The position numbers and the translations under genes are program-made. From Pandoraea capi (lineage in GTDB: Bacteria; Pseudomonadota; Gammaproteobacteria; Burkholderiales; Burkholderiaceae), in contig NZ_CABPRV010000002.1 of NCBI RefSeq assembly GCF_902459735.1, forward strand, positions 682,001-746,000: DNA of 64,000 bases, in the 5' to 3' direction. Shown piece by piece: positions 43,061 to 53,291 of the stretch. Below the pieces are notes generated by a model. The model worked only from the letters and a program-made list of their open reading frames with translations, was not told the DNA's origin and ran no database searches. Numbering within the stretch: the stretch's first letter is position 1; every line of letters starts with the position of its first letter.

Positions 43061-44278
43061 TCAGCCGCCGAGATGCGCCTTCAGGCTGGCTTCGATATCG
43101 GCTTGCAGATCGCGCACGTCTTCGAGGCCCACGTAGAAGCGCACGAGCACGCCCTTGTGCGGCCATGGCGTCTCGGTGCGCATCGAAGGCACACGATACG
43201 GCACCACGAGGCTCTGCGCCCCGCCCCAACTGAAACCGATCTTGAACAGACGCAGTGCTTCGATGAAGGCGTCGATCTGTGCCTGCGTGTAGCGCTCGTC
43301 AAACACCACCGAGAACAGACCGCCAGCGCCCGTGAAGTCGCGCCGGAAATACTGATACCCGGGGCAATCTTCGAACGCCGGGTGCAGCACCGCCGCGATC
43401 TCATGGCGCGTGCCCAGCCAGGTCGCCAGCGTCATCGCCGCACGGTCATGGGCCTCGAAGCGCAACTGCATGTTCGGCAGGCTGCGCAGCACCAGACTGC
43501 AATCGTCGGCCGACACCCCGACCCCCATGCGCATGCGCGCCTGCTTGAGGCGATGGTGAATGTCGTCTTCGATGGTCACGACGCCGCCCATCAGAATGTC
43601 GCTACCGCCCGACTGATACTTCGTCAATGCCTGCACGGAGATGTCCACTCCGTGATCGAACGGACGGAACGCGAGCCCGGCAGAGTACGTATTGTCGATG
43701 GCTGTCAGCACCCCACGCTCGCGCGCCACACGGGCAATCGCCGGAATGTCCGGCACTTCCATCGTCACCGAACCCGGCGCTTCGAGCCAGATCAGCTTCG
43801 TATTCGGCTGGATCAGCGCACCGATTCCATCGCCGATCAGAGGATCGTAGTAGCGCACCGTGATGCCCCACGACGCCGCGAGCCAGTCGCCATGCTCGCG
43901 ATTCGGGCCGTAGGCGTTATCGGGAATCAGAACGTCGTCGCCTTGCTTGACGAGACCGAAGTAGACATTGGAGATGGCCGCGAGACCCGATGGAAACAAC
44001 AGGCAATGCTTGCCGCCTTCGAGCGCAGCGAGACGTCGCATCAACTCCATCGAGGTGGGCGTCGCGTGCAAGCCGTAGCGCCACTGGCTGTCGTTCTTCC
44101 AGTCGAGCGCGCGCATGGCGGCCAGATCGGGGAAAATCACCGTCGACGCACGTGCCACCGGCACCGGCATGGCGGAGAAGCCCGCCGGCAATTGTGTGTC
44201 GGTGTGCAGAATATTGGTTTGCCAGTGCCAGCCGTTGGCTTCCGGCTTGTCGAGGGGCTTGCGGTTGTCTTGCGTCAT
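43061..44278 (-). CDS. metC: Cystathionine beta-lyase / Cys-Met metabolism PLP enzyme
   Basis: A 405-residue member of the Cys/Met metabolism PLP family. The Schiff-base Lys is in SVQALTKYQSGGSDILMGGV. Other motifs are the YGLHATPTSMELMRRLAALE region, the LFPSGLAAIS segment and the AIDNTYSAG aspartate region. It would split cystathionine to homocysteine, pyruvate and ammonia in methionine synthesis; a related lyase activity is possible. The start MTQDNRK at 44278 was preferred over a 48-residue N-terminal extension that runs into bktB. bktB lies 52 bp upstream on the same strand. Confidence 0.88.
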   Translation of the reverse strand: MTQDNRKPLDKPEANGWHWQTNILHTDTQLPAGFSAMPVPVARASTVIFPDLAAMRALDWKNDSQWRYGLHATPTSMELMRRLAALEGGKHCLLFPSGLAAISNVYFGLVKQGDDVLIPDNAYGPNREHGDWLAASWGITVRYYDPLIGDGIGALIQPNTKLIWLEAPGSVTMEVPDIPAIARVARERGVLTAIDNTYSAGLAFRPFDHGVDISVQALTKYQSGGSDILMGGVVTIEDDIHHRLKQARMRMGVGVSADDCSLVLRSLPNMQLRFEAHDRAAMTLATWLGTRHEIAAVLHPAFEDCPGYQYFRRDFTGAGGLFSVVFDERYTQAQIDAFIEALRLFKIGFSWGGAQSLVVPYRVPSMRTETPWPHKGVLVRFYVGLEDVRDLQADIEASLKAHLGG

Positions 44279-44330
44279 CACGGCTCCGGAAAGACTTGGG
44301 CCGGCAACAACGCCGGCCGCCGGGAGTAAC

Positions 44331-45512
44331 TTACACGCGCTCGAACACGGCTGCAATGCCCTGACCGCCGCCGATGCACATGGTGACCAGCGCATAGCGA
44401 CCGCCGATACGCTGCAACTCATGCAGCGCCTTGACCGTGATCAGCGCGCCCGTCGCGCCGATCGGGTGACCCAGCGAGATACCGGAGCCATTCGGGTTCA
44501 CCTTGGCCGGATCGAAGCCGAGGTCGCGCGTGACAGCACACGCCTGCGCGGCGAACGCTTCGTTCGCTTCCACGATATCGATATCCTCGACCTTGAGGCC
44601 CGCGCGCTCCAGCGCCTTGCGCGATGCCGGCACCGGACCGATCCCCATGTAGTTCGGGTCGACGCCCGCGTGCGCGTAGCTCACCAGCCGCGCGAGCGGC
44701 TTCGCGCCACGACGCTCGGCCTCGGCGCGCTCCATGAGAATGAGCGCCGCCGCCGCATCGTTCAGACCGGACGCATTGCCTGCCGTCACGGTGCCATCCT
44801 TCTCGAACACCGGCCGCAGCTTCGCCATGTCTTCCAGGCTGACATCGGCACGCACGTGCTCGTCAGTCGTGAAGGCCACGTCGCCCTTCTTCGACTTCAA
44901 CGTGATCGGCACGATCTGATCGTTGAAGTAGCCAGCGGCCATCGCCCGCGCCGCGCGATGATGCGATTCCACCGCCAGCCGGTCCTGATCCTCACGCGTG
45001 ATGCCCCACTTCTTCGCGATGTTCTCCGCCGTCACGCCCATGTGGATGTTGGCGAACGGATCGTGCAGCGCACCGAGCATCATGTCGACGAGACGCGACT
45101 CGCCCATGCGCGTGCCCCACCGAGCGCCCGGCATCACGTACGGCGCACGGCTCATGCTTTCGGCGCCGCCGGCCATCGCCACGTCGGTGTCGCCCAGCAG
45201 GATCGATTGCGCGGCGGACACCACGGCTTGCAGACCCGAGCCACACAGACGGTTGACCGTCATCGCCGGGGCATGCTGGCTCACGCCCGCCTCAATGGAG
45301 GCCACGCGCGCCAGATACATGTCTTTGGGTTCGGTATGGATGACGTTGCCGAACACGACGTGTCCGACCTCTTCACCGCCGACCTTCGCACGGGCCATGG
45401 CCTCGCGGGCGACGATGGCGCCGAGCTGCGTCGGCGCGAAATCCTTCAGGCTGCCGCCAAAATCACCAATCGCGGTACGTACGCCGCTCACGATCACGAC
45501 TTCTCGTTGCAT
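44331..45512 (-). CDS. bktB: Beta-ketothiolase BktB
   Basis: A 393-residue thiolase close in wording to BktB of Ralstonia (Cupriavidus): EVVIVSGVRTAIGDFGGSLK, the active-site Cys in NRLCGSGLQAVVSAAQSI, AGNASGLNDAAAA, the His in NPNGSGISLGHPIGATGAL, and the C-terminal CIGGGQGIAAVFERV. BktB condenses acetyl-CoA with acetyl- or propionyl-CoA and so can supply C5 monomers for polyhydroxyalkanoate. It is separate from phaA, which lies 4.4 kb upstream on the same strand. The metC-like gene is downstream after 52 bp. Confidence 0.92.
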   Translation of the reverse strand: MQREVVIVSGVRTAIGDFGGSLKDFAPTQLGAIVAREAMARAKVGGEEVGHVVFGNVIHTEPKDMYLARVASIEAGVSQHAPAMTVNRLCGSGLQAVVSAAQSILLGDTDVAMAGGAESMSRAPYVMPGARWGTRMGESRLVDMMLGALHDPFANIHMGVTAENIAKKWGITREDQDRLAVESHHRAARAMAAGYFNDQIVPITLKSKKGDVAFTTDEHVRADVSLEDMAKLRPVFEKDGTVTAGNASGLNDAAAALILMERAEAERRGAKPLARLVSYAHAGVDPNYMGIGPVPASRKALERAGLKVEDIDIVEANEAFAAQACAVTRDLGFDPAKVNPNGSGISLGHPIGATGALITVKALHELQRIGGRYALVTMCIGGGQGIAAVFERV

Positions 45513-45614
45513 GTCTCTCCTCCGGGTGGATATCGGTTTGCAACGAGTATAGCGCCGTAGGGGTTACCGCGATGGCAGGCTCATTGGAGGGAAACTTCGA
45601 TGATGACGCTTGCG

Positions 45615-45690
45615 CGGACGGCGATCGTTTCGATCGCCGTCCGGCAGGAAGACGGGAAGATATGCGAGGAGGACGCGCGAGCGCGCGTCC
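45615..45690. terminator. Pair of strong hairpins downstream of the sugar kinase gene
   Basis: CGGACGGCGATCG (45615-45627)/CGATCGCCGTCCG (45631-45643) is a perfect 13-bp stem with a TTT loop, and GGACGCGC (45671-45678)/GCGCGTCC (45683-45690) is an 8-bp stem. They lie between the sugar kinase stop and bktB on the minus strand. No T-run follows, so they may stop or stabilise the kinase mRNA and separate it from bktB. Confidence 0.5.
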
Positions 45691-45697
45691 CGAAACA

Positions 45698-46642
45698 TCA
45701 GGCCGCCATTTGCTGGAGCACCTGTTCGGCGTATGGCACCGGGGCGACCGCGCCGTAGCCGGTCGTCGACAGCGCCGCGCAAACGTTGGCGTAACGCGCA
45801 GCCGTGAACGGATCGTCGCCGAGCGCCAGACGGGCAACGAACGCCCCGCCGAAGCAGTCGCCGGCGCCGGTGGCATCGACCGCCTGCACCGGGTACGGTG
45901 CGACGATACGACGCTCCTGCGGCGTGGCCACGTAGCAGCCCTCACGCCCCAGCTTCAGCGCCACGACCTTCACACCGTGGGAGAGCAGTTCGTCGAGAAT
46001 GGCATCGCGATCTTCGAGACCCGTGACGGCCGTCACGTCATCCCAGCTCGGCAGACAGACGTCGGTCAGGCTGAATGCCTCGCGCATCGTGGCACGCGCA
46101 CGTGCCAGCGGCCACAGCTTGAGGCGCAGATTGGTATCGAAAGACACCTGTCCGCCGGCGGCGCGAATCTTCGACATCGCGTCGAATGCGGCGTCGCAAG
46201 CGTTCACGCTGATCGCCAGACTGATGCCCGACAGATGCAGGAATTTCGCACCGCCGAGCGCTTCGTCCGGCACATCCTGCACACGGTAACGGCTTGCGGC
46301 CGAACCGGCGCGAAGATAGTCGAAGTGGTGCCCATTCTCGTCGTGCGACACGAAGTAGACGCCGGTCGGCGCCTGCGCGTCGACACGCACGCATTGCGTA
46401 TCCACGTTCTCGTCGCGCCACAGATCGAGCAGCATGCGGCCGAACAGATCGTCACCCACGGCGCTCACGAACCCCGTGCTCACGCCCTGACGCCGCGCGG
46501 CAATCGCAAAGTTCGACGTATCGCCGCCAAACCCCTGAAGATACTGACGCGCGTCCGTGGGCGACTGATTGAATTCGATCATCGCCTCGCCCATCGCGAG
46601 GACTTGCGGCGTCGACATCACGTTCCGATCCACTTGCGTCAT
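45698..46642 (-). CDS. kdgK: PfkB-family sugar kinase, likely 2-dehydro-3-deoxygluconokinase
   Basis: A 314-residue ribokinase-superfamily kinase. It has the N-terminal substrate motif (GEAMIEFNQSPTDARQYLQGFGGDTSNFA) and the C-terminal PfkB signature VDATGAGDCFGGAFVARLAL with the catalytic Asp. The pattern fits 2-keto-3-deoxygluconate kinases, but another sugar is possible. The ATG at 46642 shares a base with the rimO stop codon (TGATG), which indicates translational coupling. A later ATG at 46618 is an alternative start. Two hairpins follow the gene. Confidence 0.82.
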   Translation of the reverse strand: MTQVDRNVMSTPQVLAMGEAMIEFNQSPTDARQYLQGFGGDTSNFAIAARRQGVSTGFVSAVGDDLFGRMLLDLWRDENVDTQCVRVDAQAPTGVYFVSHDENGHHFDYLRAGSAASRYRVQDVPDEALGGAKFLHLSGISLAISVNACDAAFDAMSKIRAAGGQVSFDTNLRLKLWPLARARATMREAFSLTDVCLPSWDDVTAVTGLEDRDAILDELLSHGVKVVALKLGREGCYVATPQERRIVAPYPVQAVDATGAGDCFGGAFVARLALGDDPFTAARYANVCAALSTTGYGAVAPVPYAEQVLQQMAA

Positions 46643-48009
46643 CAGACCACCTCGCCCCACAGATCGTGGCCATCGGCGCCCGTCACTTCGACATTCACGA
46701 ACTCACCGACCTTGAGGCGCTTGGCCGCCTTGGGCGTGGGTTCGATGTACACGAGACCGTCGATTTCCGGCGCATCGGCGGCCGAGCGGGCGATGCCGCC
46801 GTCCTGATTGATTTCGTCGACGATGACCTGAATCGTCTTGCCGATCTTGCGCTGCTGGCGTTCGGCGGAAATTTCCTCGGCCACTTCCATGAAGCGGGCA
46901 CGACGTTCTTCGCGCACTTCGTCCGGCAGCGCGCCGGGCAGTTCGTTGGCGCGGGCGCCTTCTACCGGCGAGTAGGCGAAGCAGCCCACGCGGTCCAGTT
47001 CGGCTTCACGCAGGAAGTCCAGCAGGTATTCGAACTCGGCTTCCGTCTCGCCCGGGAACCCGGCGATGAAGGTGCTGCGGATCGTGAGATCCGGGCACAT
47101 CTTGCGCCACGCCTGAATGCGTTCGAGGTTCTTCTCGCCCGACGCCGGGCGCTTCATGCGCTTGAGCACGTCCGGATGGGCGTGTTGCAGCGGCACGTCG
47201 AGATACGGGAGGATGTGCCCTTCGGCCATCAGCGGAATGATTTCGTCGACGTGCGGATACGGATAGACGTAATGCAGACGCACCCACGCGCCGTACTGCT
47301 TCGCCAGTTCCCCCAGCGCCGTGACCAGTTCGGTCATGCGGGTCTTGAGCGGACGTCCGGCCCAGAAGCCAGTGCGGTACTTCACGTCCACCCCGTAGGC
47401 GCTGGTGTCCTGCGAGATCACGAGCAGCTCTTTCACGCCGGCCTTGAACAGGTTCTCGGCTTCGAGCATCACTTCCGCCACCGGACGCGAGTCGAGATCG
47501 CCACGCATCGACGGGATGATGCAGAACGTGCAGCGATGGTTACAGCCTTCGGAAATCTTCAGGTAGGCGTAATGGCGCGGCGTGAGCTTGATACCGGCAG
47601 GCGGCACGAGGTCGGTGAACGGGTCGTGCGGCTTCGGCAGATGCGTATGCACCGCGCTCATCACTTCGCCCACGGCGTGCGGACCGGTCACGGCCAGCAC
47701 CTTCGGGTGCACGGCGCTCACGATGTCCTGACCGGCGGCGTCTTTCTTTGCGCCAAGGCAGCCGGTGACGATCACCTTGCCGTTCTCGGCGAGCGCTTCG
47801 CCGATGGCGTCGAGACTTTCCTGAACGGCATCGTCGATGAAGCCGCAGGTATTGACCACAACGAGATCGGCACCGTCATAGGTACCGGCGATGTCGTAAC
47901 CTTCGGCGCGCAACTGGGTCAGGATCTGCTCGGAGTCGACCAGGGCCTTGGGGCAGCCGAGCGAAACGAAGCCGACCTTGGGGGTGCCGGCGGGCGATGG
48001 GCGGGACAT
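46642..48009 (-). CDS. rimO: Ribosomal protein S12 methylthiotransferase RimO
   Basis: A 455-residue radical-SAM methylthiotransferase that modifies an Asp of ribosomal protein S12. The N-terminal MTTase domain has three cluster Cys ([30 protein letters not shown]). The radical SAM motif is [17 protein letters not shown]. The C-terminal TRAM domain ends [16 protein letters not shown]. The length suits the family. The kdgK-like gene overlaps its stop codon by one base. PhaR lies 246 bp upstream on the same strand. Confidence 0.94.
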   Translation of the reverse strand: MSRPSPAGTPKVGFVSLGCPKALVDSEQILTQLRAEGYDIAGTYDGADLVVVNTCGFIDDAVQESLDAIGEALAENGKVIVTGCLGAKKDAAGQDIVSAVHPKVLAVTGPHAVGEVMSAVHTHLPKPHDPFTDLVPPAGIKLTPRHYAYLKISEGCNHRCTFCIIPSMRGDLDSRPVAEVMLEAENLFKAGVKELLVISQDTSAYGVDVKYRTGFWAGRPLKTRMTELVTALGELAKQYGAWVRLHYVYPYPHVDEIIPLMAEGHILPYLDVPLQHAHPDVLKRMKRPASGEKNLERIQAWRKMCPDLTIRSTFIAGFPGETEAEFEYLLDFLREAELDRVGCFAYSPVEGARANELPGALPDEVREERRARFMEVAEEISAERQQRKIGKTIQVIVDEINQDGGIARSAADAPEIDGLVYIEPTPKAAKRLKVGEFVNVEVTGADGHDLWGEVV

Positions 48010-48203
48010 GGGGCGAATCCTGATCTAATGATTACGTGTAACGATCGAACGGCGATGCGCAGTGCGTCTGTCGGCATCGCGTCACATCGCGTCAATTAAC
48101 CGCGCATTTTACCCTGATCGCCTCCGGTTCGTTCCAACTATCGCGCGAACGCGTCGAACGGCTGTGTCACCAGGGAAAAAGACGGGTTAGCAAGGCGATG
48201 CCT

Positions 48204-48256
48204 CTGCGGTGTGCGCCCCATGTCACACCGCAGGGTCAGCCAACGAAGCGTTGGCT
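48204..48256 (-). terminator. Double hairpin downstream of phaR
   Basis: AGCCAACG (48238-48245)/CGTTGGCT (48249-48256), with an AAG loop, overlaps the phaR stop codon. CTGCGGTGTG (48204-48213)/CACACCGCAG (48224-48233) is a perfect 10-bp stem right after it. Together they mark the 3' end of the phaR transcript. No T-run is seen. Confidence 0.5.
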
Positions 48257-48843
48257 CAGGGCTTCTTGTTCGGGTCCCGGCCCGGCGCACCGGGCGCGCC
48301 CGGTCCCCCCGGGAACGGGAACGTGTTGAACATGTTCTTCGCCTGGCTCTGCATCTGTTCCTGCATCTGCACGAACAGGTTCTTCGACTGTTCGATGTAG
48401 TTGGTCATCATGCCCTGCATCATCGGCGCCTGCATGTTCATGAATTGCGCCCAGACGTCCGGGTTGAAGGCCGCACCTTCGTAGATGCCCTTCGACTGAT
48501 CGGCCAGCTTGTTCTGAATCTCGATGAAAGTCTGGATGTTCTTCTCGAGGTAGGTGCCCATCATCCCCTGCAGCGCGTGGCCGTAGAAACGGATGATCTG
48601 GGCGAGCATGGCGCTCGAGAACATCGGCACACCGCCGGTTTCTTCTTCCAGAATGATTTGCAGCAAAATGCTGCGAGTCAGGTCCTCGCCCGTCTTGGCG
48701 TCGACGACCTTGAACTCCTCGGTCTCGAGCACCAGTTGCTTCACATCGGCAAGGGTGATGTACGTACTGGTCTGGGTATCGTACAGACGCCGGTTCGGAT
48801 ACTTTTTGATCAGGCGCTCGTCAGTCTTCTTGCTCGCGGTCAT
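48256..48843 (-). CDS. phaR: Polyhydroxyalkanoate synthesis repressor PhaR
   Basis: A 195-residue PhaR. The N-terminal DNA-binding domain contains IKKYPNRRLYDTQTSTYITL and KVVDAKTGEDLTRSILLQII. The PHB accumulation-regulator domain (QIIRFYGHALQGMMGTYLEK) follows, then a Gln/Met-rich tail ending GGPGAPGAPGRD. PhaR binds PHB granules and leaves DNA when polymer is present, derepressing phasin and PHB genes. It sits directly downstream of phaB on the same strand (162 bp), the classical Burkholderiaceae order phaC-phaA-phaB-phaR. Confidence 0.95.
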   Translation of the reverse strand: MTASKKTDERLIKKYPNRRLYDTQTSTYITLADVKQLVLETEEFKVVDAKTGEDLTRSILLQIILEEETGGVPMFSSAMLAQIIRFYGHALQGMMGTYLEKNIQTFIEIQNKLADQSKGIYEGAAFNPDVWAQFMNMQAPMMQGMMTNYIEQSKNLFVQMQEQMQSQAKNMFNTFPFPGGPGAPGAPGRDPNKKP

Positions 48844-49005
48844 GCGGTGGGTTTCCTGCGTTTTTGAAGGACTACCCCGACCGGCGGTCGGGGTTAATCA
48901 CATATTATCGATTCTAGGACGTTTGCTGCTATGCGGCAAAGCCCTAACCCGCAACGAGGCGCGGTGCTTTGTCTCGGCCCGCACCGGCACCCGCCCCGTT
49001 ACCGC

Positions 49006-49746
49006 TTAGCCCATGTGCAGGCCGCCGTTGAGCGAGAAGTCCGCGCCCGTCGAGAAGCCCGAATCTTCCGATGCCAGCCAGGCCACGATCGAACCGATTT
49101 CGCCGGGCTCGCCCAGACGCTTGACCGGAATCGTCGCCACGATCTTGTCGAGCACGTCCTGACGGATCGAGCGGACCATATCCGTACCGATATACCCCGG
49201 CGACACGGTATTGACCGTCACACCCTTGGTCGCCACTTCCTGCGCCAACGCCATGGTGAAACCATGGATACCGGCCTTGGCGGTCGAGTAGTTCGTCTGG
49301 CCGAACTGGCCCTTCTGACCGTTCACCGACGAGATGTTGATGATTCGGCCCCAGCCACGCTCGCACATGCCTTCGATCACTTGCTTCGTGACGTTGAACA
49401 GACTCGTGAGGTTCGTGTCGATGACGGCATCCCAGTCTTCACGCGTCATCTTGCGGAAGACGATGTCGCGCGTGATACCGGCGTTGTTCACCAGCACGTC
49501 GACTTCACCGACTTCGGACTTGACCTTGTCGAACGCAGCCTTCGTCGACTCCCAATCGCCGACGTTGCCTTCCGACGCGACGAAATCGAAACCCAGCGCC
49601 TTCTGGTCTTCCAGCCACTTCACGCGGCGCGGCGAATTCGGACCACAGCCCGCCACGACCTTGAAGCCATCTTTGTACAGCCGCTGGCAAATGGACGTAC
49701 CGATACCGCCCATCCCGCCTGTCACATATGCAATGCGTTGAGTCAT
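49006..49746 (-). CDS. phaB: Acetoacetyl-CoA reductase PhaB
   Basis: A 246-residue short-chain dehydrogenase that reduces acetoacetyl-CoA to (R)-3-hydroxybutyryl-CoA with NADPH. The cofactor motif is YVTGGMGGIGTSICQRL, the NNAGITRD motif is present, and the catalytic Ser-Tyr-Lys lie in ISSVNGQKGQFGQTNYSTAK. The acetoacetyl-CoA-reductase feature VSPGYIGTDMVRSI follows. The start MTQRIAYV at 49746 follows GGGGGAAGCG. Second step of PHB synthesis, after PhaA (193 bp upstream) and before PhaC. Confidence 0.95.
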   Translation of the reverse strand: MTQRIAYVTGGMGGIGTSICQRLYKDGFKVVAGCGPNSPRRVKWLEDQKALGFDFVASEGNVGDWESTKAAFDKVKSEVGEVDVLVNNAGITRDIVFRKMTREDWDAVIDTNLTSLFNVTKQVIEGMCERGWGRIINISSVNGQKGQFGQTNYSTAKAGIHGFTMALAQEVATKGVTVNTVSPGYIGTDMVRSIRQDVLDKIVATIPVKRLGEPGEIGSIVAWLASEDSGFSTGADFSLNGGLHMG

Positions 49747-49939
49747 GGAACGCTTCCCCCAAAATAACGGCTGATTGCCGCCTGTTGCGACTGCCAATTG
49801 ACCGACGCGCAGGCCGCGCGTTCCCACGCGAGCCTTTCGTCTCCTGACGACTTCCTCAGTGCGAGCCCGTGCGCGTTGCACACACGGGCGGCACTGCTTC
49901 TTCTGCGGTTCTGATGCCCCACGCGAAAAGCGGGTGGGC

Positions 49940-51121
49940 TCAGACGCGTTCCACCGCCAGCGCCACGCCCATACCGCCGCCGATACACAGCGACGCCAGA
50001 CCGCGACGCGCGTCACGACGCGCCATTTCGTGCAGCAGCGTGACGAGAATACGGCAACCGGACGCCCCGATCGGGTGACCAATGGCGATAGCGCCGCCGT
50101 TCACGTTGATCTTCGAGGTGTCCCAGCCCATTTGCTTGTTCACCGCCAATGCCTGCGCCGCGAACGCTTCGTTGATTTCCATCAGATCCAGATCGCTCGC
50201 CTTCCAGCCCGCACGGGAGAGGCAGCGTTGCGATGCCGGGACCGGACCGATGCCCATCACCGACGGATCGACGCCGGCGTTCGCGTACGCCACGATGCGC
50301 GCGAGCGGCGTGAGGCCCAGTTGCTCGGCGCGCTTGGCCGACATCACGACCACGGCCGCGGCACCGTCGTTGATGCCCGAAGCGTTGGCGGCAGTCACGG
50401 TGCCGTCCTTCGAGAAGGCCGGCTTGAGGCCGGAGAGCGACTCGGCCGTCACGCCATGACGCACGAACTCGTCGGTCTTGAAGACCACCGGATCACCCTT
50501 GCGCTGCGGGATAGACACCGGCACGATTTCCTGATCGAAGCGTCCGGCCTTCTGTGCTGCTTCAGCCTTGTTCTGCGACGCGGCGGCAAATTCGTCCTGC
50601 ATCTCGCGCGTAATGCCGTACTCCTTGGCGACGTTCTCCGCCGTGATACCCATGTGGTACTGGTTGTACACGTCCCACAGGCCGTCGACGATCATCGTAT
50701 CGATGAGCTTGGCGTCGCCCATGCGGAAGCCGTCGCGCGAGCCCGGCAGCACGTGCGGTGCAGCGCTCATGTTCTCCTGACCGCCGGCCACGACGATGTC
50801 GGCTTCACCGGAGGTAATCGCATTGGCGGCGAGCATCACGGCCTTCAGGCCCGAGCCGCACACCTTGTTGATCGTCATCGCAGGCACCATCGCAGGCAGC
50901 CCGGCCTTGATCGAGGCCTGACGCGCCACGTTCTGACCCGAGCCGGCCGTCAGCACCTGCCCCATGATGACTTCGCTGATGTCTTCGCCCTTGAGCTTCG
51001 CGCGCTTGAGGACTTCGTCGATCACGATCGCCCCCAGATCCGGCGCCGCCACCTTGGCCAGCGAGCCGCCAAACTTACCGACTGCCGTACGGGCAGCCGA
51101 CACAATCACGATATCCGTCAT
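49940..51121 (-). CDS. phaA: Acetyl-CoA acetyltransferase PhaA
   Basis: A 393-residue biosynthetic thiolase condensing two acetyl-CoA to acetoacetyl-CoA. It has [20 protein letters not shown], the acylated Cys in [19 protein letters not shown], the [16 protein letters not shown] segment, the His in [20 protein letters not shown] and the C-terminal [15 protein letters not shown]. Length and motifs match PhaA of Cupriavidus. It lies between phaC (96 bp) and phaB on the same strand and feeds the PHB pathway. Confidence 0.95.
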   Translation of the reverse strand: MTDIVIVSAARTAVGKFGGSLAKVAAPDLGAIVIDEVLKRAKLKGEDISEVIMGQVLTAGSGQNVARQASIKAGLPAMVPAMTINKVCGSGLKAVMLAANAITSGEADIVVAGGQENMSAAPHVLPGSRDGFRMGDAKLIDTMIVDGLWDVYNQYHMGITAENVAKEYGITREMQDEFAAASQNKAEAAQKAGRFDQEIVPVSIPQRKGDPVVFKTDEFVRHGVTAESLSGLKPAFSKDGTVTAANASGINDGAAAVVVMSAKRAEQLGLTPLARIVAYANAGVDPSVMGIGPVPASQRCLSRAGWKASDLDLMEINEAFAAQALAVNKQMGWDTSKINVNGGAIAIGHPIGASGCRILVTLLHEMARRDARRGLASLCIGGGMGVALAVERV

Positions 51122-51217
51122 GTCTCATTCCTCTTTTTTCAATGGGTTCGAACCAGGGGGGATGCCCGCCGCGCAAACCATCGTTCGCGCGGCCACACAC
51201 AACTGGGCGCCCTATGC

Positions 51218-53077
51218 TCAGGCCTTCGCCTTCACATAGCGGCCGGGCGCTGGTTCGATGGGTGCATAAGCAACATTACCATACGCATTTTGCGCCTTAA
51301 CGCGTTTTCCGGCGTAGCCTGCGAGCCATTCGCTCCAGTCGCTCCACCAGCTTCCCGGGTACTCCGTCGCACCCGCCAGCCAATCGCTCGCCTCGACGCC
51401 AACGTCGTCGTTGCGCCAATAGCTGCGCTTTTTCTTCACGGGCGGATTGACGACCCCCGCAATGTGACCGGACGCACCGAGCACGAAACGGCGCTCGCCG
51501 CTCAACAACGGCAGCGACCGGAACGCCGACGTCCACGGCACGATGTGGTCTTCGCGTGAACCGAACACATAGGCCGGCGCATCGATCGCGCTCAGATCCA
51601 CCGGCACGCCGCACGTCTGGATCGTCCCCGGCTGCTTCAGTTCGTTCTGCAAATAAAGATGGCGCAGATACCAGCAGAACATCGGTCCAGGCAGGTTCGT
51701 GCCGTCACCGTTCCAGTAAAGCAGGTCGAACGGCTGCGGCGCGTTGCCCTTCAGATAGCTGTCGACCACGTAGTTCCAGACCAGATCGTTCGGACGCAGG
51801 AACGAGAACGTGTTCGCCAGCTCGACGCCGCGCATCAACCCCGGCGGTTGGCCGAGACCGCCGCCGATCGTCTGCTCGCGGAATTGCACATGGGGCTCGT
51901 CGACAAACACGTCGAGCACGCCGGTATCGGAGAAATCCAGCAGCGTCGTGAGCAATGTCACGCTCGCGACCGGCGACTTGCGCCCCGTCTGCCCCTTCCC
52001 GGCCAATACCGCCAGCGCGGCGGCGAGCAACGTGCCGCCCACGCAGAAGCCGAGCGCATTGATCTGCGACTGACCGCTGATGTCGCGCACGACATCGATG
52101 GCGGCAATCGGCCCCTCACCCACGTAGTCGTCCCACGTCTTGTGCGCGAGCGACATGTCGGGGTTGCGCCACGACACGACGAACACGGTATGCCCCTGCT
52201 CCACGGCGTAGCGGATCAGCGAGTTTTCCGGTTGAAGATCGAGGATGTAGTACTTGTTGATGCACGGCGGCACCACGAGCAACGGACGCTGATGCACCGT
52301 CGGCGTAAGCGCCTTGTACTGGATGAGCTGGATCAGTTCGTTCTCGAAGACCACGGCGCCTTCGGTCGTCGCGACGTTACGTCCGACTTCGAACGCGGCT
52401 TCATCGGTCTGCGAGACCTTGCCCTTGCCCATGTCGACCAGCAGATGCTGCATGCCGGCGAGCAGGCTGTCGCCGTGCGTCTGCACGAGACGTTGCTGCG
52501 CGTCCGGATTGGTCGCGATGAAGTTCGCGGGCGAACTCGCGGCCACCCACTGCTCGACGGCAAAGCGAATGCGCTCGCGCGTTTTCGCATCGGCATCGAC
52601 CAGTTCGGCCATGCGCATCAGAAAACGGCCGTTGAGCAGATAAAGCGCAGCGGGCAATGCGTAGAACGGATTGCGCCAGCCGTCTCCCGAGAAACGACGG
52701 TCGCCCAACGGGGGCGCATTATCGAGGCCGGGTTGATTGAAGCTGGCGACGAGTTCGGAAAACTCTCGGGCGTAATCCGACTGAAGCTCGTTCAGTCGCG
52801 CGGGATCGACGTGCAACGACGTCGGCTGCGGCAACGCGCCCGGCTTACCGAAAAGATCGAACTGCTGAAAAAGCCCCGCGAACGGATTCGCGGCAGCCGC
52901 TGCACCATTCGCAGCAAAGGGTGACGGGCCGGCAGCCCCCGGCAAAGCGCCGAACATCTGTTGGGCGGCCTTGAACCACTGCGACATGTCCTGAGCGGAG
53001 AGCGAAGCGGAGGGAAACTGCTGGGCAAACGAGGCGGCAAACGAGGCCGGATCGAAGTTGGCACTGGCGCGATTCAT
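51218..53077 (-). CDS. phaC: Class I poly(3-hydroxybutyrate) polymerase PhaC
   Basis: A 619-residue PHA synthase. The lipase-like box is GFCVGGTLLAA with catalytic Cys345. The conserved HIAGVVNPPVKKKRSYW segment contains the catalytic His, and the DLSAIDAPAYVFGSREDHIV segment the Asp. The N-terminal 100 residues are low-complexity, with LSAQDMSQWFKAAQQMFGAL, as in class I synthases. It polymerises (R)-3-hydroxybutyryl-CoA on granules. It heads the phaC-phaA-phaB unit. A small membrane protein gene is divergent. Confidence 0.96.
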   Translation of the reverse strand: MNRASANFDPASFAASFAQQFPSASLSAQDMSQWFKAAQQMFGALPGAAGPSPFAANGAAAAANPFAGLFQQFDLFGKPGALPQPTSLHVDPARLNELQSDYAREFSELVASFNQPGLDNAPPLGDRRFSGDGWRNPFYALPAALYLLNGRFLMRMAELVDADAKTRERIRFAVEQWVAASSPANFIATNPDAQQRLVQTHGDSLLAGMQHLLVDMGKGKVSQTDEAAFEVGRNVATTEGAVVFENELIQLIQYKALTPTVHQRPLLVVPPCINKYYILDLQPENSLIRYAVEQGHTVFVVSWRNPDMSLAHKTWDDYVGEGPIAAIDVVRDISGQSQINALGFCVGGTLLAAALAVLAGKGQTGRKSPVASVTLLTTLLDFSDTGVLDVFVDEPHVQFREQTIGGGLGQPPGLMRGVELANTFSFLRPNDLVWNYVVDSYLKGNAPQPFDLLYWNGDGTNLPGPMFCWYLRHLYLQNELKQPGTIQTCGVPVDLSAIDAPAYVFGSREDHIVPWTSAFRSLPLLSGERRFVLGASGHIAGVVNPPVKKKRSYWRNDDVGVEASDWLAGATEYPGSWWSDWSEWLAGYAGKRVKAQNAYGNVAYAPIEPAPGRYVKAKA

Positions 53078-53291
53078 GGTAGCCTGAGTGTCACGTCCGT
53101 TGCGTTCAGGGCCGGCGCCCGAAACGCGGCGGCGTGCTTCGCTTTATGAGCGATGCGCTCCGCCTGTGAAGCATTCTTGCGTGCGCGCGCAGGCGTGTCA
53201 ATCTTTGCAGCGTACGTCACAGGCGAGGGACTTCTCTCTGACTTCGCATTGTCTCGGTACTGCCCCTATTTTTGAATGCGCGTTTGTCCCG

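Noticed and set aside
46666-48099. 477-codon plus-strand frame opposite rimO
   Set aside because: Antisense to an unmistakable RimO; composition is typical of shadow frames.
44331-51121. Duplicate thiolase genes as a recent duplication
   Set aside because: bktB and phaA differ throughout and match two known distinct thiolase types in Burkholderiaceae.
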